Of a stretch of 64,000 nt of DNA, positions 54,587 through 63,329 are shown piece after piece. A model generated the notes under the pieces. It did not search any database. It saw nothing but the letters and a program-made list of their open reading frames with translations, and had not been told where the DNA came from. Numbering within the stretch: position 1 is the stretch's first letter; each line of letters starts with the position of its first letter. The translations under genes were made by a program, and so were the position numbers. The DNA is from Cyanobacteriota bacterium (lineage in GTDB: Bacteria; Cyanobacteriota; Cyanobacteriia; CACIAM-69d): the NCBI GenBank assembly GCA_022402445.1, contig JAKRSF010000013.1, positions 248,001-312,000 on the forward strand, read 5' to 3'.

Positions 54587-56197
54587 GTGACCACCCAAAC
54601 CCAGGGAGCGCCCGCCTCCACCGCCGTCCCATCGGCCATCAACCGCGAATTCATCGCCATCCTCGACTTTGGCTCCCAATATTCGGAACTGATCGCCCGC
54701 CGCATCCGCGAAACCCAGGTCTATTCCGAAGTCCTGCCCTACCGCACCAGCGCCGACCAGTTGCGCCAGCTCCAGCCTAAGGGCATCATCCTGTCCGGTG
54801 GCCCCAGTTCCGTCTATGCCGACGGTGCCCCCCACTGCGACCCGGAACTCTGGAATTTGGGCATTCCCGTCCTGGGGGTGTGCTATGGGATGCAGTTGAT
54901 GGTGCAGCAGTTGGGGGGCCAGGTGGAGGCCGCCGATCGCGGGGAATATGGCAAGGCTGCCCTATTTGTGGATGATCCGACGGATCTGCTCACCAATGTG
55001 GAAGACGGCACCACCATGTGGATGAGCCACGGGGATTCCTGCACGGCCCTGCCCAGCGGCTTCGAGGTGCTGGCCCATACGGACAATACCCCCTGCGCCG
55101 CGATCGCGGACCACGACAAAAAACTCTACGGCGTCCAGTTCCATCCCGAGGTGGTCCATTCCCTCGGCGGCACCGCCCTGATCCGCAATTTTGTCTACCA
55201 CATCTGCCAAGCCCAGCCCACCTGGACCACGGAAGCCTTTGTGGAAGAATCCGTGCGGGAGGTGCGCGCCCGGGTCGGCGATAAGCGGGTTCTGTTGGCC
55301 CTGTCCGGCGGTGTGGATTCGTCTACCCTAGCCTTCTTGCTCCACAAGGCCATTGGCGATCGCCTCACCTGCATGTTCATCGACCAGGGGTTCATGCGGA
55401 AGGGGGAACCGGAACGCCTCGTGAAGCTCTTCCAGGAGGAGTTCCATATCGCCGTCGAATACGTCAATGCCCGAGAACGGTTCATTAGCGCGATCGCGGG
55501 GGTCACGGATCCCGAGAAAAAGCGCAAAATCGTCGGCCATGAATTCATTCGGGTGTTTGAAGAGGAATCCAAGCGCCTTGGCCCCTTCGACTACCTCGCC
55601 CAGGGCACGCTGTACCCGGACGTGATCGAGTCCGCCGACTCCAATATCGACCCGAAAACCGGGGAACGGGTCGCCGTCAAAATCAAGAGCCACCACAATG
55701 TGGGCGGCCTGCCGGAGGATCTGCAATTCAAATTGGTCGAACCCCTGCGCAAACTCTTCAAGGACGAAGTGCGCAAGGTGGGGCGATCGCTGGGCCTGCC
55801 GGAGGAAATCGTCCAGCGGCAACCCTTCCCCGGTCCGGGCCTATCCATTCGGATCCTCGGGGAAGTCACCGCCGAGCGGCTGAATATCCTGCGGGATGCG
55901 GACCTGATCGTGCGCCAGGAAATCAACCGCGCCGGGATTTATAACGACATTTGGCAGGCGTTTGCGGTGCTGCTGCCCGTGCGCAGCGTCGGCGTCATGG
56001 GCGACAAGCGGACCTATGCCTATCCCGTCGTCCTGCGGCTGGTGAAGAGCGAAGATGGCATGACCGCCGACTGGGCGCGGGTGCCCTATGAATTGCTGGA
56101 AACCATCTCAAATCGCATTGTTAATGAGGTGGAAGGGGTCAACCGCGTGGTCTATGACATCACCTCAAAACCCCCCGGCACCATCGAATGGGAATAG
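54587..56197 (+). CDS. guaA: GMP synthase (glutamine-hydrolysing)
   Basis: Converts XMP to GMP. 536 residues, beginning at a GTG. A class I glutamine amidotransferase domain ([13 protein letters not shown], nucleophile Cys in [12 protein letters not shown], His-Glu in [11 protein letters not shown]) is fused to the ATP-pyrophosphatase domain with the P-loop [12 protein letters not shown] and the dimerisation domain ending [17 protein letters not shown]. The sequence is complete and canonical. It is convergent with the CDF transporter gene across a gap that holds DnaA-box repeats. Confidence 0.98.
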   Translation: MTTQTQGAPASTAVPSAINREFIAILDFGSQYSELIARRIRETQVYSEVLPYRTSADQLRQLQPKGIILSGGPSSVYADGAPHCDPELWNLGIPVLGVCYGMQLMVQQLGGQVEAADRGEYGKAALFVDDPTDLLTNVEDGTTMWMSHGDSCTALPSGFEVLAHTDNTPCAAIADHDKKLYGVQFHPEVVHSLGGTALIRNFVYHICQAQPTWTTEAFVEESVREVRARVGDKRVLLALSGGVDSSTLAFLLHKAIGDRLTCMFIDQGFMRKGEPERLVKLFQEEFHIAVEYVNARERFISAIAGVTDPEKKRKIVGHEFIRVFEEESKRLGPFDYLAQGTLYPDVIESADSNIDPKTGERVAVKIKSHHNVGGLPEDLQFKLVEPLRKLFKDEVRKVGRSLGLPEEIVQRQPFPGPGLSIRILGEVTAERLNILRDADLIVRQEINRAGIYNDIWQAFAVLLPVRSVGVMGDKRTYAYPVVLRLVKSEDGMTADWARVPYELLETISNRIVNEVEGVNRVVYDITSKPPGTIEWE

Positions 56198-56511
56198 GGT
56201 AAATGGCCCTGGACCGAGCCTAAAATCTGCGATCTTTTCCTGATTTTTGGCCCGGTCTTTTGCCTAACTTTTTGATGCCATTTCCGGGCGATCGCGGCCA
56301 CCCCCAAGGGCGGGATGGTCCATCTTTGCCTGTGGAAAACTACAGCTTTTCTGTGGAAAACTCGATCAATCTGTGGAAAACTCAGGTTTTTTAACCACAA
56401 ATGGTATAGACCTTTACGTTTTCTTATGATTTGCCGGAAGCCCTTGACGGGGGGCGATCGCGGCAATTTTGGGGTGGTTTTGGGGCGATCGCCCAGGGCC
56501 AGTTCGGGATG
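56198..56511. other. Convergent gap between guaA and the CDF gene, holding DnaA boxes
   Basis: A gap between two gene 3' ends with no coding frame. It is markedly more AT-rich than the surroundings, especially 56330-56430, and contains the DnaA-box cluster listed separately. Because both flanking genes end here, promoters are not needed, which makes the repeats harder to explain as ordinary regulatory sites. Confidence 0.7.
56331..56399 (+). repeat. DnaA-box cluster (three direct repeats plus one inverted box)
   Basis: TGTGGAAAA occurs at 56331-56339, 56352-56360 and 56372-56380, each inside the longer direct repeat CTGTGGAAAACT. Its complement TTTTCCACA is the cyanobacterial DnaA-box form. 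The copies are 21 and 20 bp apart, about two helical turns, so they face one side of the DNA. TTAACCACA at 56391-56399 is an inverted box one mismatch from TTATCCACA. AT-rich sequence (TTTTTTAACC, TTTTCTTATGATTT) lies alongside. Confidence 0.7.
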
Positions 56512-57450
56512 TCAGGGATAGCTGATGTGGTCACTGCGGTAGCTGCGCGGCTCCACATGGATCGTGATGCGGATGGGGGCATAGCGCTCCGCGAGGGTGG
56601 CCTCGACGGTTTCGGTGATGTCGTGGGCGGCGGTCACGTCCTCGGCCTCGACGATCAGGTGCATTTCCACGAACACCTGGCGGCCCAGCAGCCCCCGAGA
56701 GGCGATGTCGTGGCAGTCGATGACCCCCGGCACCGCCGTGACTACCCGATGGATTTCCTCCGGCGCGATCGCCATTTCGTCCACCAGCCAGGGCAAATTT
56801 TCCTTGAGCACCGCCCAGCCACTGCGGAACACCAGCAGCGCCACCGGCAACGCCAGCACCAGATCGAGCCAGGGCAGCCCCGCCTGGACCCCCAGGAGCC
56901 CCGCAATCACGACGATCGTGATCCACACATCCCCCATGGTGTGGTGGGCGTCCGCCAGGAGGATATTGCTGTTGAGCCGTCGCCCCTGCTGCCGTTCGTA
57001 GAAGGCCACAAAAATATTGGTGCCCAACACCAGCAGCATCAGCCACAGGACCGGCGTGGACATTTGCACCGGTTTGCCGGACCCGAGGAGGCGATCGAGG
57101 GCGCTGGTGAGGATTTCAAAGCAGGCCATGCCCAGGAAGGCGGCGATGCCCAGGGCTCCGATCGCTTCAAATTTGTGGTGGCCGTAGGGGTGTTCGCGAT
57201 CGGGGCGCGGGTCCGCGAGGCGGTTGGTGGTGATGCCGAGGATGTTGCTGGCGCTGTCGGTGACGCTGTGGAGGGCGTCGGCCATGAGGCTCAATGAGCC
57301 GGTCCACCAGCCCAACAGGGCTTTGATGATCAGCACAAAAACGTTGAGCAGGAGGGTGAGGATCAAGATCCGCAGGACGCCGCGCCGCCGCAGGGTTTCG
57401 ATCGCGGGGAGGTGGGAATCAGTGGCGGGCTCAGGGGGGAGGTGGGCCAT
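56512..57450 (-). CDS. Cation diffusion facilitator (CDF) metal transporter
   Basis: About 312 residues with six membrane helices and a cytoplasmic C-terminal domain. The metal-site motifs are DALHSVTDSASN (helix 2, HxxxD) and DAHHTMGDVW (helix 5, HxxxD), the pattern of zinc, iron or manganese exporters. The C-terminal domain (VIDCHDIASRGLLGRQVFVEMHLIV) fits the family dimerisation fold. Which metal cannot be decided by eye. The ATG at 57450 is used; the gene start overlaps the end of a small membrane-protein gene, a sign of coupled translation. Confidence 0.9.
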   Translation of the reverse strand: MAHLPPEPATDSHLPAIETLRRRGVLRILILTLLLNVFVLIIKALLGWWTGSLSLMADALHSVTDSASNILGITTNRLADPRPDREHPYGHHKFEAIGALGIAAFLGMACFEILTSALDRLLGSGKPVQMSTPVLWLMLLVLGTNIFVAFYERQQGRRLNSNILLADAHHTMGDVWITIVVIAGLLGVQAGLPWLDLVLALPVALLVFRSGWAVLKENLPWLVDEMAIAPEEIHRVVTAVPGVIDCHDIASRGLLGRQVFVEMHLIVEAEDVTAAHDITETVEATLAERYAPIRITIHVEPRSYRSDHISYP

Positions 57451-57763
57451 GGCGATCGCGCTCCGGTGACGCATCAGTGACGGAAGGGCGAAGGGATTTG
57501 AGTTGGGCGATCGCGGCGCTAGAGCCATAGGTGGCCGACAGCAGCACAAACCAGGTCAATAAACTGCTGTCCGGCGGCAGGGCCAGGTCGGGCCGCAACG
57601 CTCCGGCCCCCCACCGCAAACCGGCCAACAGCGCCAAAAATGCCCAGCCCCCTTGGCCGTAGCGCCGCCAGAGCCAGAGCCCCGCGATCGCCGCGATCGC
57701 AGGCATCCAGCCATAGAGCCCCCCAAGGGCCTGATCCGCCAGCTCCATCACCCGATCGTCCAT
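57431..57763 (-). CDS. Small membrane protein upstream of the CDF transporter
   Basis: 110 residues with two or three hydrophobic segments (WMPAIAAIAGLWLW, GWAFLALLAGLRWG and SLLTWFVLLSATYG). A GAGG ribosome site lies five bases before the ATG. It overlaps the CDF gene by 20 bp. I do not recognise the family; the overlap suggests a joint operon. Confidence 0.6.
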   Translation of the reverse strand: MDDRVMELADQALGGLYGWMPAIAAIAGLWLWRRYGQGGWAFLALLAGLRWGAGALRPDLALPPDSSLLTWFVLLSATYGSSAAIAQLKSLRPSVTDASPERDRHGPPPP

Positions 57764-57813
57764 CGCCCCTCAACCGTTTAAGATCAGCAAATTACAGGGA
57801 TTTTGCCCCCGCG

Positions 57814-57876
57814 ATCGGGGCAACGCCCCCACCCATCGGGGCAACGCCCCCACCCATCGGGGCAACGCCCCCACCC
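57814..57876 (-). repeat. 21-bp interspersed element, three tandem copies (locus E)
   Basis: Three head-to-tail units at 57814-57834, 57835-57855 and 57856-57876 in a variant with core GGGGCAACGCCCCC, identical to one another, then GTCGCCCC. They lie 40 bp before the ribD start. The shared A-to-C change in all three shows amplification after divergence from loci A, B and D. Confidence 0.9.
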
Positions 57877-57915
57877 GTCGCCCCCTTCCATCCTACCCGC
57901 CCCGCCGCCTGCCCC

Positions 57916-59079
57916 ATGACTGCTGATCACCCCCTCGATCGCCCTGTGGATCAAGCCGAGCAAGACGCCTTTGACCGGGCCATGATGCGCCGCTGCCTGG
58001 ATCTGGCCCGCCAAGCCTGGGGACGCACGGCCCCCAATCCCCTGGTGGGTTCTGTTGTGGTGCGCGATGGGGAAATCGTCGGCGAGGGGTTCCATCCGGG
58101 GGCGGGCCAACCCCATGCGGAGGTGTTTGCCCTGAGGGCGGCGGGCGATCGCGCGATCGGCGCAACGGTCTATGTCAATCTCGAACCGTGCAACCACCAT
58201 GGCCGCACGCCCCCCTGCTCCGAGGCCCTCGTGGCGGCGCGGGTAAAGCGGGTCGTCGTCGGCTGCGGTGACCCCAACCCCCAGGTGGCCGGGGCGGGCA
58301 TTGCCACGTTGGAGCGGGCGGGCATCGCCGTGACCGTCGGGGTGGAGGAGGACGCCTGCCGCCGCCTCAATGAAGCCTTTTTCTTTCGGATCCGCCACGA
58401 TCGCCCCTTCGGCATTTTGAAATACGCCATGACCCTCGATGGCAAGATCGCCACGGCGGCGGGCCACAGCGCCTGGGTGACCGATCGCGCGGCCCGGTCC
58501 TGGGTGCATCATTTGCGGGGGGGCTGCGACGCGGTGATCGTGGGGGGCAACACGGTGCGGCGCGACAATCCCCACCTCACCAGCCACGCGGTGGAACCCC
58601 ACAATCCCCTGCGGGTGGTGATGACCCGGAGTTTAGAGTTGCCCCAAACCAAGGCCACGGGGGAGCCGCTGCACCTCTGGCAGACCGACGAGGCCCCGAC
58701 CCTGGTGCTGACGGAGCCGGGGGCGAACCCGATGATGCAAACCTGGCTGCGCGATCGCGGGGTCGAGGTGCTGGAGCTGGCGATCCTAACCCCGGCGGCG
58801 GCCCTGGGGATTTTGGGCGATCGCGGTTTCCTGTCGGTCCTGTGGGAATGTGGCGGCACCCTGGCGGCCCAGGCGATCGCCGATGGGTCCGTGCAAAAGC
58901 TGCTGGCCTTCATCGCCCCGAAGATCGTGGGCGGCCGGGATGCCCCCTCCCCCGTGGCGGATCTGGGCCTCAAAACGATGCTCGACGCGATCGCCGTGGA
59001 CCGCGCCGAGATGCGTCAAGTGGGATCAGATTTTTTGATCGAAGGTTATTTACCAACCCAGACCGCTACCAATCCCTAA
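57916..59079 (+). CDS. ribD: Bifunctional riboflavin deaminase/reductase
   Basis: Second and third steps of riboflavin synthesis. 387 residues: an N-terminal zinc deaminase domain with HAEVFAL and EPCNHHGRTPPCSEAL, then the NADPH reductase domain with FGILKYAMTLDGKIAT and DAVIVGGNTVRRDNP. The ATG at 57916 (MTADHPLDRP) is preferred; frames extending upstream would run through the triple 21-bp repeat and are not conserved. Confidence 0.96.
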   Translation: MTADHPLDRPVDQAEQDAFDRAMMRRCLDLARQAWGRTAPNPLVGSVVVRDGEIVGEGFHPGAGQPHAEVFALRAAGDRAIGATVYVNLEPCNHHGRTPPCSEALVAARVKRVVVGCGDPNPQVAGAGIATLERAGIAVTVGVEEDACRRLNEAFFFRIRHDRPFGILKYAMTLDGKIATAAGHSAWVTDRAARSWVHHLRGGCDAVIVGGNTVRRDNPHLTSHAVEPHNPLRVVMTRSLELPQTKATGEPLHLWQTDEAPTLVLTEPGANPMMQTWLRDRGVEVLELAILTPAAALGILGDRGFLSVLWECGGTLAAQAIADGSVQKLLAFIAPKIVGGRDAPSPVADLGLKTMLDAIAVDRAEMRQVGSDFLIEGYLPTQTATNP

Positions 59080-59086
59080 CCCTTTC

Positions 59087-59260
59087 CTACGGCAGCGAAG
59101 GATTCGCCGTGGCCGCAGCGCTGAACGGTTCGCGATCCTCCTTCGGGGCCTGGGCCGGGTCCACCGCGCGATCGCGCCCCGACACCCACAGGGGCAGCAT
59201 CACGCACACGGCCCCATTCGCCACCGCCAAGCCCACGCCCAACATAAAACCACTGTCCAT
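59087..59260 (-). CDS. Single-helix membrane protein, 57 residues
   Basis: A short gene on the minus strand with a strong AGGAG ribosome site eight bases before the ATG. The product begins MDSGFMLGVGLAVANG, has one hydrophobic helix (FMLGVGLAVANGAVCVMLPLW), then a charged tail (VSGRDRAVDPAQAPKEDRE). It converges on ribD with a 7-bp gap. Size and form recall small photosynthetic-complex subunits of cyanobacteria, but it matches none that I know. Confidence 0.65.
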   Translation of the reverse strand: MDSGFMLGVGLAVANGAVCVMLPLWVSGRDRAVDPAQAPKEDREPFSAAATANPSLP

Positions 59261-59573
59261 GTCCCAGTCTCCTAAACGCTAGGGAGCCCGCATGGTGCCG
59301 AAGGGGGGGTCTGCTACTGTCGTCCGGTCGTCGCCCTAGCGGTCCCGGTCTAGGGGCGGAAGGCGGCGCGATCATCCGACGGAGTAAAAAGATTCACTTA
59401 GGAACCCGCGAACTTTGATTGCTATTTCTGATTATGGGGAACAAAATCTTAACCGTATGAAATCAATTCATTTGAAGATCTTGTATCCTCCATCACATTC
59501 CCTGATGAACGCGGGGCTGCGGATCCTGATCGAGGCGTCCTAGGGACCTTGGCCGTGCGATCGCTCGCAAATC
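59261..59573. other. Gap upstream of the 57-aa gene and downstream of mnmD
   Basis: AT-rich between 59385 and 59500, in contrast to its flanks, with no HIP1 site there. No gene seen. It should contain the promoter of the 57-aa gene and the 3' region of mnmD. Confidence 0.5.
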
Positions 59574-60557
59574 TCAGAATTTGGCGCGACAGTCCCCAAA
59601 CCAGCGGCGTTTCCAGCGGGAGGTGGGTTCTAGGGGGCTTGCGGCCTGCTCGCGATCGCGGCGTTCCAGAATCATGTCCGCCGAATCGGCCAGGGTGGGA
59701 TCCCGGTAGGGCACCGCCGCGCGAGTTTGTAAATGCTCCTGCTCCCGAGGATCGAGGGGATCGAAGGGTGGCTCCGGCGCGATCGCCGCGATCGTCCCCG
59801 GCCAGCGGCGGCCAAAGGGCTCGCTCGGCCCCACCGTCAGCCCCGCCAGTTGCAGCGCCGCCCGCACCGCCGGGGCACAGGAATAGGTCGCCAACCGCCC
59901 CGTCGGAGCCAGACACGCCGCGATCGCCCCAATAAACTCCACCGTCCAGAGCTGGGGGCAGCGGGGTGGCGAAAAGGGATCAAAAAAAATCGCATCCGCC
60001 CCAACCCCGTCCGCCGCCATCGCCTCGGCCACCTGGGCCACCGTTTGGCGCGCATCCCCCAGCAGCAGCGACCCCGTGATCGGGACAAAGCCCCCACCCA
60101 TCGCCCCCGCCGGATCCGTCGCCACCCCCGCGACCGCCACCGACTCCACCACCGCCCCCACGCGATCGGCCACCGCCGCCGACAGCTCCCCCGCCGCCAC
60201 CTGGGCCGCCAAATACTCCCGCAACGGCGCGATCGCCGCCCGAGGCACCGCCCCATCCAGCTCCAGGCCAAACCACCGCACCCGGCAGGCCGGATCCGCC
60301 ATCCAGATCGCCCCCAGCGCCGCCGCCGTGTTGTACCCCAGGCCGTAGCACACATCCAGCAGCACAATCGGTTCGCCACACCGCCCGCGATCACCCGCCA
60401 ACCCCACCAGCCCCGTCGGCAGCACAAACTTCGCGATCGCCTCGCGCCACGCCCCCTGCAAACTGTGGAAATGCTCCCCGAACCGCTCCGAACGGAACGT
60501 CACCGAGCCATCCGCCGTCCGCACCACCGACAGCCCCGCCCCATCACCCTCCGCCAT
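59574..60557 (-). CDS. mnmD: tRNA 5-methylaminomethyl-2-thiouridine methyltransferase, MnmD-type
   Basis: A 327-residue SAM-dependent enzyme expected to finish mnm5s2U at the tRNA wobble base. SAM-binding block VLLDVCYGLGYNTAAAL; the family signature DAIFFDPFSPPRCPQLWTVEF is complete, followed by LATYSCAPAVRAAL. The FAD domain of fused MnmC proteins is absent, so this is the stand-alone MnmD form. A copy of the 21-bp repeat at 60079-60099 inserts the peptide GGGFVPITG into a variable loop. The start lies 3 bp after the CheY-like gene stop. Confidence 0.93.
   Translation of the reverse strand: MAEGDGAGLSVVRTADGSVTFRSERFGEHFHSLQGAWREAIAKFVLPTGLVGLAGDRGRCGEPIVLLDVCYGLGYNTAAALGAIWMADPACRVRWFGLELDGAVPRAAIAPLREYLAAQVAAGELSAAVADRVGAVVESVAVAGVATDPAGAMGGGFVPITGSLLLGDARQTVAQVAEAMAADGVGADAIFFDPFSPPRCPQLWTVEFIGAIAACLAPTGRLATYSCAPAVRAALQLAGLTVGPSEPFGRRWPGTIAAIAPEPPFDPLDPREQEHLQTRAAVPYRDPTLADSADMILERRDREQAASPLEPTSRWKRRWFGDCRAKF
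60079..60099 (-). repeat. 21-bp interspersed element, single copy (locus F)
   Basis: One unit with one mismatch (CGGGACAAAG), followed by ATCGCCCCC, inside mnmD. It is in frame and encodes GGGFVPIT in a loop between core strands. Confidence 0.85.
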
Positions 60558-60560
60558 CCC

Positions 60561-60923
60561 CTAGCCCAAAAGCTGCCGCAGCGTCATCTGCAACTCCTGC
60601 GGATCCACCGGCTTTTGCAAATAGGCATTCGCCCCCAGCATCGTCCCCCAGGTCTTATCCACATCCGTCCCCTTTGTCGAGCAAATAATAATCGGAATCG
60701 CCTTCGTCGCCTCGTGCTTTTTCAACTCTCGGCAAATTTCAAACCCACTTTGACCGGGCAAAATTACATCCAAAACAATCAAATCCGGCAACTTCGCATC
60801 CAGCACCTGGGTCGCTTCCTCACCGCTGCCAACCGCCGTCACATTCATGCCCGCATCTTGCAGATAGCGGATCATCAGGCCGCGATCGGTTTGGCTATCT
60901 TCAACAACTAGCGCAGTACGCAT
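60561..60923 (-). CDS. CheY-like response regulator, PilH type
   Basis: 120 residues that form a single receiver domain. Acidic pocket in ALVVEDSQTDR, phospho-acceptor Asp in LIVLDVILPGQSG, Thr/Ser in IIICSTKG and the conserved Lys in AYLQKPVDP. There is no output domain. It follows the PATAN-REC gene by 152 bp, so it is the CheY-like partner in a pilus-type chemotaxis set and precedes mnmD by 3 bp. Confidence 0.94.
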   Translation of the reverse strand: MRTALVVEDSQTDRGLMIRYLQDAGMNVTAVGSGEEATQVLDAKLPDLIVLDVILPGQSGFEICRELKKHEATKAIPIIICSTKGTDVDKTWGTMLGANAYLQKPVDPQELQMTLRQLLG

Positions 60924-61075
60924 GGGATAGGTTCTCTATAGGGAGGAGGATATGGGACGGATTCAGATCAAAGCGCCAGGGCACACCATCTGGCGGCCCC
61001 CAGCCATGGGCTTAGGGCATCACCCCCCCGGACCAGACCGGTCTGGCGACGCCGTTGAGACCCCCCGAACACCCC

Positions 61076-62338
61076 TCAAGGGCCTTGGGGGGCCATGCCC
61101 TGGGCTCCCGTTGAGCGGGCCACCAGGGGGCTAGCGGCCTCTGCCACTAGGTATTTATCTAGCACAGCCTTAATTTTGTCAGCTTCGACGGGTTTCCCAA
61201 TGAAGTCCGTGGCCCCCACGACCCGCGCCCGCACCCGGTCGATGATGCCGTCGTTCCCCGTGAGGATGACGATGGGCATGTCCTTGAAGGTGGCGATGCG
61301 GCGGATCTGGGCGCAGATTTCATAGCCGTTGGCGACGGGCATGATCAGATCTAAAAACACCAGGCTGGGTTTGTGTTCCAGCAGGGCGGTGAGGGCGCGG
61401 GTGGAGTCCTGGATGCACAGGGGCCGGTAGCCTGCGGTGGTGAGCAGTTCCTCCATCAGGGCGCACACCTGGGGGCTGTCGTCGATGCAGGCGATGGTGG
61501 CGATGGGGCCGTTGGGGGGCCGCTGGCGGCGATCGCTGGGGGAACTGGCCTCGCGGGGGGGGCCGCTGGTGGAGAGGACCACGAGATCCGGCAGGTCTGC
61601 GACGGGGCTCAGGGAGAGGATGCCGCGTCGGACATAGGGGGCGAGGGATTTGAGGATGGCGGCGGCGGGCTTGTTCATCAGGGTGGCCAGCTCCCGGACG
61701 GTGCGCTTGCCATCGATCGCGGCGGCGAGTTTTTGGTAGACCGCTGCGCCCACCTTGGCCTCCAGTTGGGCCGCATCGGCAATTTCGAGGGCATCACCGG
61801 CCATCAGGTCCGCCAGCCCCGCCTCCTGCCACTGGAGCCAGTCCCGTTCCGCCTGGGCGAGGGCGCGATCGCCATTGACCGGCAGGGAAGCAATTTTGAG
61901 AATATCCAGCGGATCGTAGGGGGTTTCGGCGAAGGTGAGCGATCGCCCCGCCCCCCGCTGAAAAATGTCGAACCACAGTTCCGCCAGCACCGACTCCACC
62001 AGTTGGCAAAACTGCTCCTGGGTAATGGCCTTGCGCTGGAGCAGAATGAACAGCAGATTATAGTTCTGGCACTCGAAGGAATCCCCCGCCCGCAGGGCGA
62101 AGCGGCGCTGCTTGAGTTGGGGGCAACAGGCGGACAGGTGGGCGCTCAGGCGGCGGTTGGATGCCTGGTGATCTTCGACCCAAAAGGGCCGCCCTAGGCA
62201 AAAGTACAGGGACCACTGTCGCTCGCGATCGCCCTCGTGGGGGGGGGCCGTCACGCCCACTTTGCCCGTGAATTGCTGGTGGCGGTACCGAGCCAGACAG
62301 CCCTGGAGCGCATCTGGCTTGGGCTCGGGAGAGGTCAT
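61076..62338 (-). CDS. PATAN-domain response regulator (PilG/PixG-like)
   Basis: 420 residues: an N-terminal PATAN (DUF4388-like) domain (LQGCLARYRHQQFTGKVGV, then FDIFQRGAGRSLTF), a helical region and a C-terminal receiver domain with ATIACIDDSPQV, phospho-acceptor Asp in LVFLDLIMPVANG and Lys in DFIGKPVEADK. Members such as PixG and PilG control pilus motors or phototaxis in cyanobacteria. A perfect palindrome lies 255 bp upstream. Confidence 0.93.
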   Translation of the reverse strand: MTSPEPKPDALQGCLARYRHQQFTGKVGVTAPPHEGDRERQWSLYFCLGRPFWVEDHQASNRRLSAHLSACCPQLKQRRFALRAGDSFECQNYNLLFILLQRKAITQEQFCQLVESVLAELWFDIFQRGAGRSLTFAETPYDPLDILKIASLPVNGDRALAQAERDWLQWQEAGLADLMAGDALEIADAAQLEAKVGAAVYQKLAAAIDGKRTVRELATLMNKPAAAILKSLAPYVRRGILSLSPVADLPDLVVLSTSGPPREASSPSDRRQRPPNGPIATIACIDDSPQVCALMEELLTTAGYRPLCIQDSTRALTALLEHKPSLVFLDLIMPVANGYEICAQIRRIATFKDMPIVILTGNDGIIDRVRARVVGATDFIGKPVEADKIKAVLDKYLVAEAASPLVARSTGAQGMAPQGP

Positions 62339-62737
62339 TAGGTATGGAGTTCTCTATCGCGCTGATGGTTTGCGAGAGGGGGCACCCTGCGGGGGACGCG
62401 GCGGCCGCGGCTGGCGATCGCCCCCCGGAACTGTTCCCTGGTGGTTAGGGGACTGAGGTTGGGAAGGCTAGGCGGGGCGGTGGACGGAACCTGGGGGGGG
62501 CAAAGGGAGCGGTTGGGGCACCCCAGCGGATGAGGCTCCGGGTTTGGCTTTCCTTAGGATTCCCAAATTTAATAAAATCTTAGTCCTCCGGTAAGGAACT
62601 GTTCCTTGACCTGCGGGGGACCGCTGTGAGGGGTCCGTATTTTCCAGGAGATTGGAGGGAAAGCCGGGAAGGGGTGCGATGGATCGCCTCCCTTTTCCAT
62701 AGTACCGACCATTCCTGAAGAGCGGTACTGGCGATCG
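62339..62737. other. Gap upstream of the PATAN regulator
   Basis: About 400 bp without a gene, holding the 15-bp palindrome (62593-62607) and an AT-rich block at 62560-62582 that could be the regulator's -10 region. Confidence 0.55.
62593..62607. promoter_or_regulatory. Perfect 15-bp palindrome, operator candidate
   Basis: AAGGAACTGTTCCTT is a 7-1-7 perfect inverted repeat. On the minus strand its TTCCTT half is followed 17 bp later by TTATTA in AT-rich sequence, so it would overlap the -35 of a promoter for the PATAN regulator. No known operator matches that I recognise. Confidence 0.45.
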
Positions 62738-63265
62738 CTAGGGGAGGGCGAGGGTCCGGGCCAGATCGAGTAAGAAAATCGAGGTTTCCTGGCCGTCGGT
62801 GCCCAAAACGGCGACGAAGGTGGCCAGGTTGCTCAGGTGGGCGCGATCGCCGTGGGGGGGCAGGGGGCGGACGGCGGCGCGGGGAATTTCGAGCAGGTCA
62901 GGGGGGGCGTCGGTGGGAATGCCGACGGGGGCGCGGCCCTGGCAGTGGGCGACCACGAGGAATTGTTCGGGGGCAATCGCGGGGGCCGGTTCGGGGGCGT
63001 GGGGGTGCAGGAGGGTGCGCAAATCGAGGATTTGGATCACCTGGCTATCGATATGCACCAGGCCCGCCTTGCCCAGATCGGTGCCGTCGAGGGAGGGGCA
63101 ATGGGCCACCTTGGAGATGGCGGTCACCGGCAGGGCGAAGCGGTAGCCCTCGACGCCAAAACAGATGGCCCGCAGGGTTTCGGGGCGGGAGGGCTGGGGG
63201 CCGGTGTGGGGCGATCGCGCGCCGGGGAGCACCAGGGGCAGCAGGGGGGAGGAGGAGAGGGTCAT
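62738..63265 (-). CDS. CheW-like scaffold protein
   Basis: 175 residues with a CheW domain: RAICFGVEGYRFALPVTAISKVAHCP, IQILDLRTLLHP and FLVVAHCQGRAPVGIPTDAPPDLLEI. It would couple a chemoreceptor to a histidine kinase; neither is in the window. The ATG at 63265 (MTLSSSPLL) is used because the residues encoded upstream are a proline-rich run. It is encoded after the CHAT gene and before the PATAN regulator on the same strand. Confidence 0.88.
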   Translation of the reverse strand: MTLSSSPLLPLVLPGARSPHTGPQPSRPETLRAICFGVEGYRFALPVTAISKVAHCPSLDGTDLGKAGLVHIDSQVIQILDLRTLLHPHAPEPAPAIAPEQFLVVAHCQGRAPVGIPTDAPPDLLEIPRAAVRPLPPHGDRAHLSNLATFVAVLGTDGQETSIFLLDLARTLALP

Positions 63266-63329
63266 GGGATGGGGTGGTGGTGGTGGTGATGGAGGGGGGT
63301 GGAAAGGGGAATGGCGATCGCGGCGGTCC

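Noticed and set aside
61373-62197. Gly-rich open frame antisense to the PATAN regulator
   Set aside because: Low-complexity translation; the opposite strand encodes clear PATAN and receiver domains.
63273-63290. GGT repeat run as a functional microsatellite
   Set aside because: Short and within the leader of the CheW gene; nothing suggests more than local slippage.
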